Below, one piece after another: positions 13,998-22,282 of a stretch of DNA of 39,757 nt. The DNA is from Mogibacterium sp. Its GTDB lineage: Bacteria > Bacillota > Clostridia > Peptostreptococcales > Anaerovoracaceae. Position numbers and translations under genes: made by a program. The notes beneath the pieces are model-generated. The model had not been told where the DNA came from and searched no databases. It was given only the letters and a program-made list of their open reading frames with translations. The stretch lies in the NCBI GenBank assembly GCA_017505405.1, contig JAFVPI010000061.1, forward strand, positions 1-39,757, in the 5' to 3' direction. Numbering within the stretch: position 1 is the stretch's first letter; each line of letters starts with the position of its first letter.

Positions 13998-15911
13998 ATG
14001 AGCGAAGAACAGAAGCCGAAAACAGAATATGCGGAGCAGGCCGGTCAGGAAGCCGGAGAGCCTCAGACCGGGCAAGGCGACGGAAAGCGTCAGAGAAGGC
14101 GCGGAGGCGGACCGAGCAGCATACTTGCACCGGGTGAAAAGCCTAAGGATTTCCGCAAGGCTGTAGGTGACACGCTCAGATACATGGGCGGGTATAAATT
14201 TGCAGTGGCGGTAGTTATTGTGGTGTCTGCGATCGCTACGGTTTTTGAGACCGTCGGCCCTAAGGTTATGGGACGGGCGACAACGCTGCTCGCAGAGGGT
14301 GTAATGAACAAGATCCACGGCACCGGAGGCATTGATTTCGATGCCGTTGCCCGGGTCCTGCTCCTGACCATGGCGCTTTACTTCATAGGCGCGATCGCCC
14401 AGTACATACAGGCCCTCATAATGACGAACATAACGCAGAAGATCGTCTACAGGATGAGGCGCGACATCTCTGAAAAGATAAACCGCATGCCTATCGGATA
14501 TTTCGAGCGCGTGCAGACCGGTGAGATACTCTCAAGGATCACCAACGACGTGGATACGCTTGGGCAGTCACTAAGTCAGAGCATTTCGAACTTCATCTGG
14601 GCTATAATAAGCATGCTGGGGATCATAATAGTGATGCTTACCATAAACGTCACCATGACTCTGATCGCCCTCATGGTAATACCGCTTTCCGCTCTCGTGA
14701 TGGGAATGCTCATAAAGATATCCCAGAAGCATTTCGCTGCACAGCAGAAATACCTGGGCATCATAGACGGACAGGTCGAGGAGACCTTCTCGGGCCATCT
14801 GGTCGTAAAGGCCTTCAACAGGGAGGCTGCGGTCACTGAGGAATTCAACAGGTCAAACGAAAAGCTGTATGAATCCGCATGGAAATCGCAGTTCCTTTCC
14901 GGAATGATGAGACCGCTGATGAGGATAGTGAGCAACCTCGGATATGCTGCGGTCGTAGTCGCAGGAGGAGTCTTCTGCGTAAGAGGCGCGATAGGGGTAG
15001 GCGACATACAGGCGTTTGTGCAGTATGTCAAAAACATCGGCCAGCCTATACAGGACATCGCGCAGATAATGAACCAGGTGCAGTCCATGGCAGCTGCTGC
15101 GGAAAGAGTCTTCGAGTTCCTGAACGAGGATGAAGAACTCGATGCTCCGGGGGCAGACGAAGAGATGGGTGAGATAAAAGGCGCTGTCGAATTCAGGCAC
15201 GTGAGATTCGGATATAAGAAAGATCATCCGGTGATAAGGGACTTCAGCGCAAAAGTTGAGCCGGGTCAGAAGATCGCAATCGTAGGTCCTACGGGCGCAG
15301 GCAAGACAACTATGGTAAAATTACTTATGAGGTTCTATGATGTAGACGGAGGAGCCATACTTATTGACGGCCGTGACATCAGGGAATTCACCCGGAAGGA
15401 GCTTCGTGACAACTTCGCGATGGTGCTCCAGGATACATGGCTGTTCAGCGGCACCATCAGGGAGAACATAGCTTACGGCAGGGAAGGCGCTACGAACGAG
15501 GAGATCATCAGGGCTGCAAAGACGGCCAAGGCGCATCACTTCATAAAGGCGCTGCCTGGCGGATACAAAATGATGCTCAATGAGGACGCAACCAATATTT
15601 CCGAGGGGCAGAGGCAGCTCCTTACGATAGCGCGTGCCGTACTGGCAGACAAGAGACTTTTGATACTCGATGAAGCGACATCATCAGTAGATACACGCAC
15701 AGAAGAGGAAATACAAAAGGCGATGGATGCTCTGACTGAAGACAGGACGAGCTTCATCATCGCACACCGGCTCTCGACCATACGGAATGCCGACCTGATC
15801 CTTGTGATGGATCACGGCGACATCGTGGAACAGGGCACACATGAGGAACTGCTCGCAAAGGGCGGTGCCTACGCAGAATTATATAACTCGCAGTTTGAAG
15901 AAGTAGGTTAA
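13998..15911 (+). CDS. ABC exporter half-transporter with competent ATPase site (TM288/LmrD type)
   Basis: 637 residues. The first 50 are hydrophilic, with a basic run (KRQRRRGGG), and probably disordered. The membrane domain follows, starting near YMGGYKFAVAVVIVVSAIATV. The ATPase domain has Walker A GPTGAGKTTM (about 429-438), a complete Walker B LLILDEATSSVD with the catalytic Glu, and the switch His in IIAHRLSTI. Its signature motif is ISEGQRQ instead of LSGGQ. Paired with the upstream subunit this gives one working site (this Walker A/B with the partner's VSGGQ) and one dead site, the usual arrangement. GGAGG lies rather far upstream (about 17 nt), so translation is likely coupled to the first subunit. 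Confidence 0.92.
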   Translation: MSEEQKPKTEYAEQAGQEAGEPQTGQGDGKRQRRRGGGPSSILAPGEKPKDFRKAVGDTLRYMGGYKFAVAVVIVVSAIATVFETVGPKVMGRATTLLAEGVMNKIHGTGGIDFDAVARVLLLTMALYFIGAIAQYIQALIMTNITQKIVYRMRRDISEKINRMPIGYFERVQTGEILSRITNDVDTLGQSLSQSISNFIWAIISMLGIIIVMLTINVTMTLIALMVIPLSALVMGMLIKISQKHFAAQQKYLGIIDGQVEETFSGHLVVKAFNREAAVTEEFNRSNEKLYESAWKSQFLSGMMRPLMRIVSNLGYAAVVVAGGVFCVRGAIGVGDIQAFVQYVKNIGQPIQDIAQIMNQVQSMAAAAERVFEFLNEDEELDAPGADEEMGEIKGAVEFRHVRFGYKKDHPVIRDFSAKVEPGQKIAIVGPTGAGKTTMVKLLMRFYDVDGGAILIDGRDIREFTRKELRDNFAMVLQDTWLFSGTIRENIAYGREGATNEEIIRAAKTAKAHHFIKALPGGYKMMLNEDATNISEGQRQLLTIARAVLADKRLLILDEATSSVDTRTEEEIQKAMDALTEDRTSFIIAHRLSTIRNADLILVMDHGDIVEQGTHEELLAKGGAYAELYNSQFEEVG

Positions 15912-15927
15912 AGAAAGGCGGAGAAAC

Positions 15928-17634
15928 ATGAGAACTTACAGAGAAGAGTATGAGTACTGGCTTGCATCAGACGTAGTTGACGAAAAAACAAAAGAGGAAC
16001 TCAGAGCACTTGAAGGGAATGAGACAGAGATCGAGGGAAGATTCAAGGCAATGCTCACCTTCGGTACTGCAGGTCTGAGAGGCATTATGGGAGCCGGCAT
16101 CGGCATGATGAACGTGTATACCGTAAGATATGCCACACAGGGCCTGGCAAATCTCATTATCGCGAATGGCGGCCAGATTGGCGGAGATTCTGCTGAAGGA
16201 AACGGTGTCGCTATTGCACATGACTCAAGAAACAATTCAAGACTGTTCGCTGAAGAGGCAGCAGCCGTACTTGCTGCTAACGGCATAAAAGCCTACATCT
16301 TCGACGATATGCGTCCTACACCTGAGCTTTCGTTTGCAGTCAGAGAGACCGGTTCGATCGCAGGCATCAACATCACAGCGAGCCACAATCCGAAGGAATA
16401 CAACGGATACAAGGCATACTGGGCAGACGGCGCGCAGCTCGGACCTGAGCATGCAGACGTTGTATCTGCCGAGATAGCAAAGGTAGATATCTTCAAGGAC
16501 GTAAAGACAATGGACTATGATAAGGCTCTGGCTGAAGGCCTTGTTGAGATCCTCGGCGATGAGATGGATGAGACATACATCGGCAAGGTCATGGAGACTT
16601 CGATCACTCGCAAGTACATCGATCAGGTGGCAAAGGACATGAAGATCGTATTCACACCTTTCCACGGAGCAGGCTACAAACTGGTTCCTGAGATCCTCAG
16701 AAGACAGGGCTACGGAGCGATCATCCCGGTAGAGGAGCAGATGATACCGGACGGGAACTTCCCGACTGTAAAATCACCGAACCCGGAGAATACTGAGGGC
16801 TTTGCTCTCGCCATCGAGTATGCAAAGAAGAACGACGCAGAGCTGGTCATCGGCGTAGACCCTGACAGCGACAGATGCGGTGCGGTCGTAAAGGCTAAGG
16901 ACGGATATAAGATCCTCTCCGGAAATCAGGAGGCATGCCTCATGCTCGACTACATCTTCACAGTCAGAAAAGAGCTCGGCAAAATGCCTGAGAAGCCTTT
17001 CGTCTGCAAATCGATCGTTTCGACAGTAATGGCAGACAAGATAGCTGCGGACAACGGCGTAAAGATGTACGACGTGCTGACCGGATTCAAGTTCATCGGA
17101 GAGAAGATCAAGGACCTCGATGAGAACGGAGACGAGCACTTCCTCTTCGGATTTGAGGAGAGCATCGGATTCCTCGGCGGCTCATACGCAAGAGACAAGG
17201 ATGCAGTCTATGCAGCCATGATGATGGCTGAGATGGCCTGCTACTACAAGGCACAGGGAATGTCGGTCTATGACGGACTCATGGCCCTCTATGAGAAGTA
17301 CGGATATTTCGTAGAGAATACCGAATCCACAGTGTTTGCGGGATTTGACTCCGCTGAAAGAAGAGAAGCCGTAATGGCCCGCATCAGAGAGGACGCTCCT
17401 GAAGAGATCGGACTCAAGGTAGAAAGCGTAACGGATTACCTCGGAGATGTTCCGGGCTTCACAAAGAGCAACGTTCTCTTCTACAAGCTCGCGGACGGAT
17501 GCGCGGTAGCAGTCAGACCGTCGGGAACCGAGCCTAAGATCAAGACTTATGTAATGGCTCAGGGAGCAACGGCAGAAGAGGCTGAAAAGAACCGCAAGGC
17601 AGTAAGGGATGCTGTAGACAAGCTGCTTTCATAA
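15928..17634 (+). CDS. pgcA: Phosphoglucomutase / phosphomannomutase (alpha-D-phosphohexomutase family)
   Basis: 568 residues, the PgcA-type length. All four active-site loops are visible: TASHNPKEYNGYK with the phosphoserine at about 152, the metal loop DPDSDR at about 311-316, the sugar loop GFEESIGFLGG at about 409, and the phosphate loop RPSGTEPK near residue 530. It interconverts glucose 1- and 6-phosphate in the cytoplasm, feeding UDP-glucose for lipids and wall polymers. AAGGCGGAG lies 7-8 nt before the ATG. It follows the ABC exporter by 16 nt and may share its mRNA. The ROK kinase at 5496 could supply its substrate, although the two are not linked. Confidence 0.92.
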   Translation: MRTYREEYEYWLASDVVDEKTKEELRALEGNETEIEGRFKAMLTFGTAGLRGIMGAGIGMMNVYTVRYATQGLANLIIANGGQIGGDSAEGNGVAIAHDSRNNSRLFAEEAAAVLAANGIKAYIFDDMRPTPELSFAVRETGSIAGINITASHNPKEYNGYKAYWADGAQLGPEHADVVSAEIAKVDIFKDVKTMDYDKALAEGLVEILGDEMDETYIGKVMETSITRKYIDQVAKDMKIVFTPFHGAGYKLVPEILRRQGYGAIIPVEEQMIPDGNFPTVKSPNPENTEGFALAIEYAKKNDAELVIGVDPDSDRCGAVVKAKDGYKILSGNQEACLMLDYIFTVRKELGKMPEKPFVCKSIVSTVMADKIAADNGVKMYDVLTGFKFIGEKIKDLDENGDEHFLFGFEESIGFLGGSYARDKDAVYAAMMMAEMACYYKAQGMSVYDGLMALYEKYGYFVENTESTVFAGFDSAERREAVMARIREDAPEEIGLKVESVTDYLGDVPGFTKSNVLFYKLADGCAVAVRPSGTEPKIKTYVMAQGATAEEAEKNRKAVRDAVDKLLS

Positions 17635-17670
17635 AAAGGAAAAGGGTATTTTAAGGAGATCTGATCTTAT

Positions 17671-18753
17671 ATGAAAGAAGATAAGGCAATAACTGCTGTC
17701 GGTGTCCTTGCAGTGATACTGGGCCTGCTCATGATGTCGACCGGAAGGTTCATCATGGGCGGGATCACTCTGCTGCTTGCTTTCGGAATATTCTGGAACC
17801 GCGGCGGGGGCACGCGCAATGACCGCAGCATTTATGAAAAGATCATAAAGACCGACATGAGCATAGCCGGGATCTATGAAAAAATCAGGGATCTTGACAC
17901 TCCTCTCGGCAAACCGTGGATAGCTGAGCACAAGGGCTTTGAAGGTGACAGCATAGTATTCGGACCGTGCAGTTTCAAGGACTGCGTGGTCATATCGCGC
18001 GGCAGAAACTGCATCGATGTAAAGCATGTCACGAGGCTTGAAAACATCATCAGAAAAGAAGAGGATGAGTACAGGTTTGAGAATCTTGTAAATACACAGG
18101 AGGCTGAAGTGACTCCTGAAAGATACGCTGTATTTGCCGGCTTCAAACTGGCTTCAGTGATGCTGGTAAGGCATCTGGCGGAGCTGATAGAAAAACTGGA
18201 TGCGGAAAGAGATGCGAAGGTGCCTGAGACCCTCGACTTTTATAAATTCTATTATCACAATTCAGTCGAGGGATACTTCAGGGATTCAGACGGCAATAAC
18301 GTGCTCAGGGTAGAGACTTCTCTGAAACCTTTTACGGCAAAAGTGTTCGATACGGATGGCAACGAAATGGCATCCGTGGTTCCGCATGCCTTTGACAACA
18401 AGGGCTATGCTTCTGAATCGGCGGGTTTTGAACTGCTCTCTGACGGTGAACATTTCGGAGAGATAAGAAGGTTCAAAGATTCCCGCGGCGAAGGCTTCGA
18501 GGCGGATACCGATGCCGGTGTTTTCCTGATCAGACTCTTTCCGTCATGCATGAAGGCAAGGATATCCTGCAACTACATGATAGAGCACGAGGGGAAGCTT
18601 AAAGCAGTCATCGGAGGGTCTCCGAACCTTATCTTTGATCAGCACGGAAGGTGCAGGAATGACATTGTCAATTCATATGACGATGATTATCTTGTGCTTT
18701 ACGCGATCGCTGAAATTTTCATATTGACGAACAACAGCAAGTTCCTTAAATAG
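17671..18753 (+). CDS. Conserved-looking membrane-anchored protein of unknown function
   Basis: 360 residues; I do not recognise the family. The N-terminus has two short hydrophobic segments (about 7-23 and 26-43), probably a membrane hairpin. The rest is soluble and mixed alpha/beta. The middle (about 50-190) includes DIHG-free segments such as WIAEHKGFEGDSIVFGP and a long charged helix near 165-185. The C-terminal half (about 200-345) reads as beta-strand-rich, with alternating patterns such as SLKPFTAKVFDTDGNEMASV that recall tubby-like/LURP-one barrels; this is a weak impression only. Codon use resembles the neighbours, and the ATG has AGGAGAT about 10 nt upstream. It lies 36 nt after pgcA and may be the last gene of that operon. 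Confidence 0.75.
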   Translation: MKEDKAITAVGVLAVILGLLMMSTGRFIMGGITLLLAFGIFWNRGGGTRNDRSIYEKIIKTDMSIAGIYEKIRDLDTPLGKPWIAEHKGFEGDSIVFGPCSFKDCVVISRGRNCIDVKHVTRLENIIRKEEDEYRFENLVNTQEAEVTPERYAVFAGFKLASVMLVRHLAELIEKLDAERDAKVPETLDFYKFYYHNSVEGYFRDSDGNNVLRVETSLKPFTAKVFDTDGNEMASVVPHAFDNKGYASESAGFELLSDGEHFGEIRRFKDSRGEGFEADTDAGVFLIRLFPSCMKARISCNYMIEHEGKLKAVIGGSPNLIFDQHGRCRNDIVNSYDDDYLVLYAIAEIFILTNNSKFLK

Positions 18754-18763
18754 AATTAATAAA

Positions 18764-18778
18764 ATTGATAATATCAAT
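18764..18778. promoter_or_regulatory. 15-bp palindrome over the usp -35 box
   Basis: ATTGAT-AAT-ATCAAT: perfect 6-bp arms around 3 nt. It covers the whole -35 hexamer of the usp promoter (18765-18770), the position expected of a repressor site. Confidence 0.45.
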
Positions 18779-18794
18779 ATCAGCGTGCTACAAT
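18765..18794 (+). promoter_or_regulatory. Promoter of the universal-stress-like gene
   Basis: TTGATA (18765-18770), an 18-nt spacer ending in TGC, and TACAAT (18789-18794): an extended -10 promoter 41 nt before the ATG. Confidence 0.6.
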
Positions 18795-18835
18795 TAAACA
18801 GTTAAAATATTGGGAATAAAGAAGAGGATAAACTT

Positions 18836-19861
18836 ATGAAAAAGATACTTATCCCAATCGAAGAAACACAGCGCAGCCTGAAGGCACTCGCATATGTGAA
18901 GAAGAATTACACTCCTGAAGAGGCGGAACTCGTGCTCATGATGATAGACGAGAGACTGGGCTATTCCGTGAGGACTGATGTCGAGAGTGCAGCCTTAAAG
19001 GAGCTCGATGAGAAACTCGATCTCATTGCTGAAGCATTCGAGGGATACAAGCTGACAAAGCTGTCAGCTGTCGGCAAGGCAGGCGTCAGGATCACAAGGG
19101 CAGTACGCGAGACCGGAGCTGATCTCATTATCATGACAAAGTCTTCCAAGGAGGACATGCTGAACTCCATAGGAACGACTGCTGAGTATGTGATCAATAA
19201 TGCACCATGCGAAGTTATCATCGTAAGCGAGCAGGTCAATTCCCGCAATGAGTACAGAGGCCTTGTATACAGAACTGCAAAGGGCACGGTCAATCTAAGG
19301 GGACAGCTTGGCGATAAGCAGAGCGAGTGTCTGCTTCCGAGCGTAAATCAGGATTGCATTTACCACATAAATGTTACTGTCGGAAAGATCAGATTCTTCC
19401 ATACCGCATATAATCCGGATACCAGAAACTGGGATCTCCCGCCTATCCCGGGCCAGGAGGTTACTCTGGATATCGCAGCAGGAGAGACAAGAGACATTCT
19501 TGTCAAGGCGGACAGCACTGAAGGAAAGGCTGACAGGATCAGAATAGTCAACAGGGACATGAGAAAAGAGGCCGTGTTCGATTTCAGGATCACAGCCGCC
19601 CCTGCTCATCATGAGCCTGAACCGGTTTCCGAAGAGAAAAAGACACCTTTTGAGAACCGCGCAACACTCGAAGTTCCGAGAACGGGCATCCCTAAGAATT
19701 TCGAAGCTCCTGAAGTCCCTACATTCATTGCCGAAGCAAAGGCTGAATTCGACGCTCTTGAAAAAGAAATCGCGGATGCTGCTGTAGCGGCAGTAGAGGC
19801 CGTATCTTCAGAAACGAAGGTATACGATGCATCGGATTTTTCAGCTGAGATCAACAGCTAG
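18836..19861 (+). CDS. Universal stress protein domain with a novel C-terminal extension
   Basis: 341 residues. Residues 1-132 have the UspA fold: KKILIPIEETQRSLKALAYV at the start and ADLIIMTKSSKEDM, then IGTTAEYVINNAPCEVIIV at the end. In ATP-binding family members the loop is G-x2-G-x9-G(S/T); here the first two glycines are missing (KSSK), and only IGTT remains, so nucleotide binding is doubtful. Residues 140-260 are probably a beta-rich domain I do not recognise. The last 75 residues are low-complexity, rich in Ala, Glu and Pro, with a predicted helix. No signal peptide is seen. GAAGAGGA lies about 8-15 nt before the ATG. The gene has its own promoter and sits just upstream of the SCIFF peptide, with the peptide's own promoter between them. 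Confidence 0.78.
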   Translation: MKKILIPIEETQRSLKALAYVKKNYTPEEAELVLMMIDERLGYSVRTDVESAALKELDEKLDLIAEAFEGYKLTKLSAVGKAGVRITRAVRETGADLIIMTKSSKEDMLNSIGTTAEYVINNAPCEVIIVSEQVNSRNEYRGLVYRTAKGTVNLRGQLGDKQSECLLPSVNQDCIYHINVTVGKIRFFHTAYNPDTRNWDLPPIPGQEVTLDIAAGETRDILVKADSTEGKADRIRIVNRDMRKEAVFDFRITAAPAHHEPEPVSEEKKTPFENRATLEVPRTGIPKNFEAPEVPTFIAEAKAEFDALEKEIADAAVAAVEAVSSETKVYDASDFSAEINS

Positions 19862-19887
19862 CAAACCGCTGAGCCGCATGCCTCAGA

Positions 19888-19916
19888 TTGACAGAAGCGC
19901 GGCATAATGGTATCCT
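19888..19916 (+). promoter_or_regulatory. Strong promoter of the SCIFF peptide gene
   Basis: A consensus -35 TTGACA (19888-19893), a 17-nt spacer ending in TGG, and TATCCT (19911-19916). This is the best -35 in the window and fits high expression of a small peptide. Transcription would begin near 19923. Confidence 0.65.
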
Positions 19917-19950
19917 ACATATGGATCAAAACAGACGGAGGGCTACAAAA

Positions 19951-20100
19951 ATGAAGAGAATCAAAACTATCACAACAAGAGATATGGCTGAGTCCAAGGT
20001 CACAGGCGGATGCGGTGAGTGCCAGACTTCGTGCCAGTCTGCAAGCAAGACTTCCTGCAGCGTTGCAAATCAGCATTGCGAGCAGCGCAAGGAAAAGTAA
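19951..20100 (+). CDS. scfA: SCIFF ranthipeptide precursor, five-cysteine variant
   Basis: 49 residues. The N-terminal half (MKRIKTITTRDMAESKV) is the leader, and GGCGECQTSCQSASKTSCSV plus ANQHCEQ the core. SCIFF stands for six cysteines in forty-five residues; this peptide has five (21, 24, 28, 36, 43). The position that is normally the fourth cysteine is Ser32 (codon AGC), and the residue after Cys36, normally Thr, is Ser37. The maturase gene lies immediately downstream. SCIFF peptides are nearly universal in Clostridia; the final product and role are unknown. The ATG at 19951 is set by GGAGGG at 19937-19942. The gene was found by reading the frame, as it is short. Confidence 0.93.
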   Translation: MKRIKTITTRDMAESKVTGGCGECQTSCQSASKTSCSVANQHCEQRKEK

Positions 20101-20110
20101 GATGCTTACG

Positions 20111-20145
20111 GCGGCGCTGCATGATGCAGCGCCGCTTTTTCTTTT
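20111..20145 (+). terminator. Intrinsic terminator/attenuator between SCIFF peptide and maturase
   Basis: A 12-bp perfect inverted repeat (20111-20122 with 20124-20135; the innermost pairs open to form the loop) followed by TTTTTCTTTT. It lies 10 nt after the peptide stop and 21 nt before the maturase ATG, so partial read-through would give much more peptide mRNA than enzyme mRNA. Confidence 0.85.
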
Positions 20146-20165
20146 GCCTCACTTAAGGGAGAGTA

Positions 20166-21590
20166 ATGATACATAAATACAGATTAAACGGATTTAATAT
20201 GGTGGTAGATGCGGCCAGCGGCGCAGTACACTCTGTCGATGAGGTCGCCTATGATGCGATAGAAATGCTTGATGCAGAGATGCGCGGTTCTGACGTAGCT
20301 GCCGGATCAGTTTTCAGCAACAGTAAGATCATTGGAGAAATCGCATCAAAAATCGCGCAAAAGCACGGGATCACTGCAGAAGATGCAAATGAGACTCTGA
20401 GTGACATAGCTGAACTGCATGCCGGAGGTCTGCTCTGGTCGGAAGATCCTTTCGAGCAGGCTGCTGACGAGATCAAGATAAAGCAGTCAGTCCTGAAGGC
20501 GATATGCCTTCACGTTGCACATGGATGCAACATGGACTGTGAGTATTGTTTTGCCGGCAAGGGCGATTACAGCGGCAAGAGCGGCATCATGAGCGCTGAG
20601 GTCGGAAAGCGCGCCCTGGATTATCTGGTTGAGAATTCCGGTACGCGCAGGCATCTTGAGGTGGATTTCTTCGGAGGCGAGCCTCTCATAAACTGGGATG
20701 TATGCAAGGAGATAGTTGCATACGGAAGAGAGCTCGAGAAGAAGTACAACAAGATCTTCAATTTCACTCTTACAACCAACGGAGTGCTGATAGACGAAGA
20801 TGTCATAGACTTCACAAACCGCGAGATGGGCAATGTCGTACTCAGCATGGACGGCAGGCGCGAAACTCATGACAGGATGAGGCACAGCAAGACCGGAGGC
20901 GGCACCTACGACATGATAATGGATAATTTCAGGGCTCTGGTGGATTCGCGCCTTAAGAATGCTGAGAGATCGCCTGAATACTATATGCGCGGGACCTATA
21001 CCGCGTATAATAAGGATTTCGCTGCTGACGTGCTGGCCATGGCAGACCTTGGCTTCAGGGAGACTTCGATCGAGCCGGTAGTGTCAGATCCGGACGTCCC
21101 GTACGCCCTGCATGAAGAAGACCTGCCTCAGCTATATGAGGAGTATGAGAAGCTGGCGCTCGAAATGCTCGAGAGGGAGAAAAGAGGAGAAGGGTTCAGC
21201 TTCTACCACTATACGGTAGACCTGACAGGAGGTCCGTGCATATATAAGAGAGTCGCAGGATGCGGAGTCGCGACGGAATACCTTGCAGTAACGCCGACCG
21301 GAGATCTCTATCCATGCCACCAGTTTGTAGGTGATGATGACATGATAGTCGGCAACATATATGACGGGATCACACATCCGGAAACTGTTGACATATTCAG
21401 AAGCGGCAACAATATCTACACGCGTGACGACTGCAAAGACTGCTGGGCAAGGCTTTACTGCGCGGGCGGATGCGCTGCAAACAATTATCACTCAAACGGA
21501 GACATCAACAAGGTCTATCGCTTCGGCTGCAAGCTCCACAGAAAGCGCATTGAATGCGCTCTGATGATGGCGGCGGCACGTGAAAAATGA
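20166..21590 (+). CDS. scfB: SCIFF radical-SAM maturase (thioether-forming, SPASM domain)
   Basis: 474 residues. Residues 1-95 form the peptide-recognition (RRE-like) region, with FNMVVDAASGAVHSVDEVAYD. The radical-SAM domain has the cluster motif Cys121-x3-Cys125-x2-Cys128 (CNMDCEYC) and FFGGEPL at 168-174 for SAM binding. The C-terminal SPASM/twitch region holds cysteines 358, 366, 384, 423, 426, 432, 436 and 455, enough for two more Fe-S clusters. Enzymes of this family join cysteine sulfurs of the SCIFF core to carbon atoms of acceptor residues in the cytoplasm. All cluster ligands appear intact, although the peptide upstream is altered at the presumed cross-link site. AAGGGAG precedes the ATG. 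No dedicated exporter or protease gene is adjacent. Confidence 0.95.
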   Translation: MIHKYRLNGFNMVVDAASGAVHSVDEVAYDAIEMLDAEMRGSDVAAGSVFSNSKIIGEIASKIAQKHGITAEDANETLSDIAELHAGGLLWSEDPFEQAADEIKIKQSVLKAICLHVAHGCNMDCEYCFAGKGDYSGKSGIMSAEVGKRALDYLVENSGTRRHLEVDFFGGEPLINWDVCKEIVAYGRELEKKYNKIFNFTLTTNGVLIDEDVIDFTNREMGNVVLSMDGRRETHDRMRHSKTGGGTYDMIMDNFRALVDSRLKNAERSPEYYMRGTYTAYNKDFAADVLAMADLGFRETSIEPVVSDPDVPYALHEEDLPQLYEEYEKLALEMLEREKRGEGFSFYHYTVDLTGGPCIYKRVAGCGVATEYLAVTPTGDLYPCHQFVGDDDMIVGNIYDGITHPETVDIFRSGNNIYTRDDCKDCWARLYCAGGCAANNYHSNGDINKVYRFGCKLHRKRIECALMMAAAREK

Positions 21591-21596
21591 TACAAT
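21588..21596 (+). promoter_or_regulatory. Extended -10 element just upstream of rdgB
   Basis: TGA-TACAAT (TACAAT at 21591-21596), overlapping the scfB stop codon and ending 9 nt before the rdgB ATG. No -35 box is convincing. No Shine-Dalgarno sequence lies before rdgB, so initiation here would give a leaderless or nearly leaderless mRNA. Confidence 0.45.
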
Positions 21597-21605
21597 TAAT
21601 TAATT

Positions 21606-22262
21606 ATGAGAACAGCAATATTAGCATCACAGAATAAGAATAAGATCAAAGAAATAAGGGCCATTCTTGAGAAGTACGGGCTGGATGTCATCACGCGCGA
21701 TGACGCAGGCATACCGACTGACGACATAGAGGAAACCGGCACTACATTTGAAGAAAATTCACACCTTAAGGCGAGTGTGATCATGGACATGATAGCTGCC
21801 GATCCATCACTCGGAAAGTATCTGGACAGCCCGGTCATAGCAGATGACTCCGGCCTCATGGTGGATGCTCTTGGCGGTGAGCCGGGAGTTTACAGCGCCA
21901 GATATGCCGGAGAGGGCTGCACTTATGATGACAACAATACGAAGCTCCTTGCCGCGCTTGACGGCGTGCCTGAGAATGAAAGAACGGCAAAATTCGTAAC
22001 GGTGATCACTCTTATCTATCCTGATGAGAAGGGTGTTCCTGAAGAGGCCGTACCTCAGGACGGCAGGTATGTGCTTGTTGCAAGGGGTGAATGCAAAGGC
22101 CATATCGCCACAGAAAAAAAGGGTGAGGGAGGCTTCGGATACGATCCGGTTTTCATACCGGAGGGATACAGCAACTCCTTTGCGGAACTTGGGACGGATT
22201 TCAAAAATACTATTAGTCACAGGGCGAAAGCTCTTGAAGAACTGGAGAGACTGCTCGGCTGA
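21606..22262 (+). CDS. rdgB: XTP/dITP diphosphatase (RdgB/HAM1 family)
   Basis: 218 residues. The start TAILASQNKNKIKEIRAIL is the substrate-loop region, VIADDSGLMVDALGGEPGVYSARYAG (about 78-103) the catalytic core, and GGFGYDPVFIPEG plus KNTISHRAKAL near the end are the remaining family motifs. The enzyme cleaves non-canonical purine triphosphates such as XTP and dITP, keeping inosine and xanthine out of nucleic acids. About 20 residues longer than most homologues because of an acidic insert around 130-160. No ribosome binding site is visible before the ATG, yet the N-terminus agrees with the family, which supports leaderless translation. Confidence 0.93.
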   Translation: MRTAILASQNKNKIKEIRAILEKYGLDVITRDDAGIPTDDIEETGTTFEENSHLKASVIMDMIAADPSLGKYLDSPVIADDSGLMVDALGGEPGVYSARYAGEGCTYDDNNTKLLAALDGVPENERTAKFVTVITLIYPDEKGVPEEAVPQDGRYVLVARGECKGHIATEKKGEGGFGYDPVFIPEGYSNSFAELGTDFKNTISHRAKALEELERLLG

Positions 22263-22282
22263 CGCCGGCCAGATATGATCAT

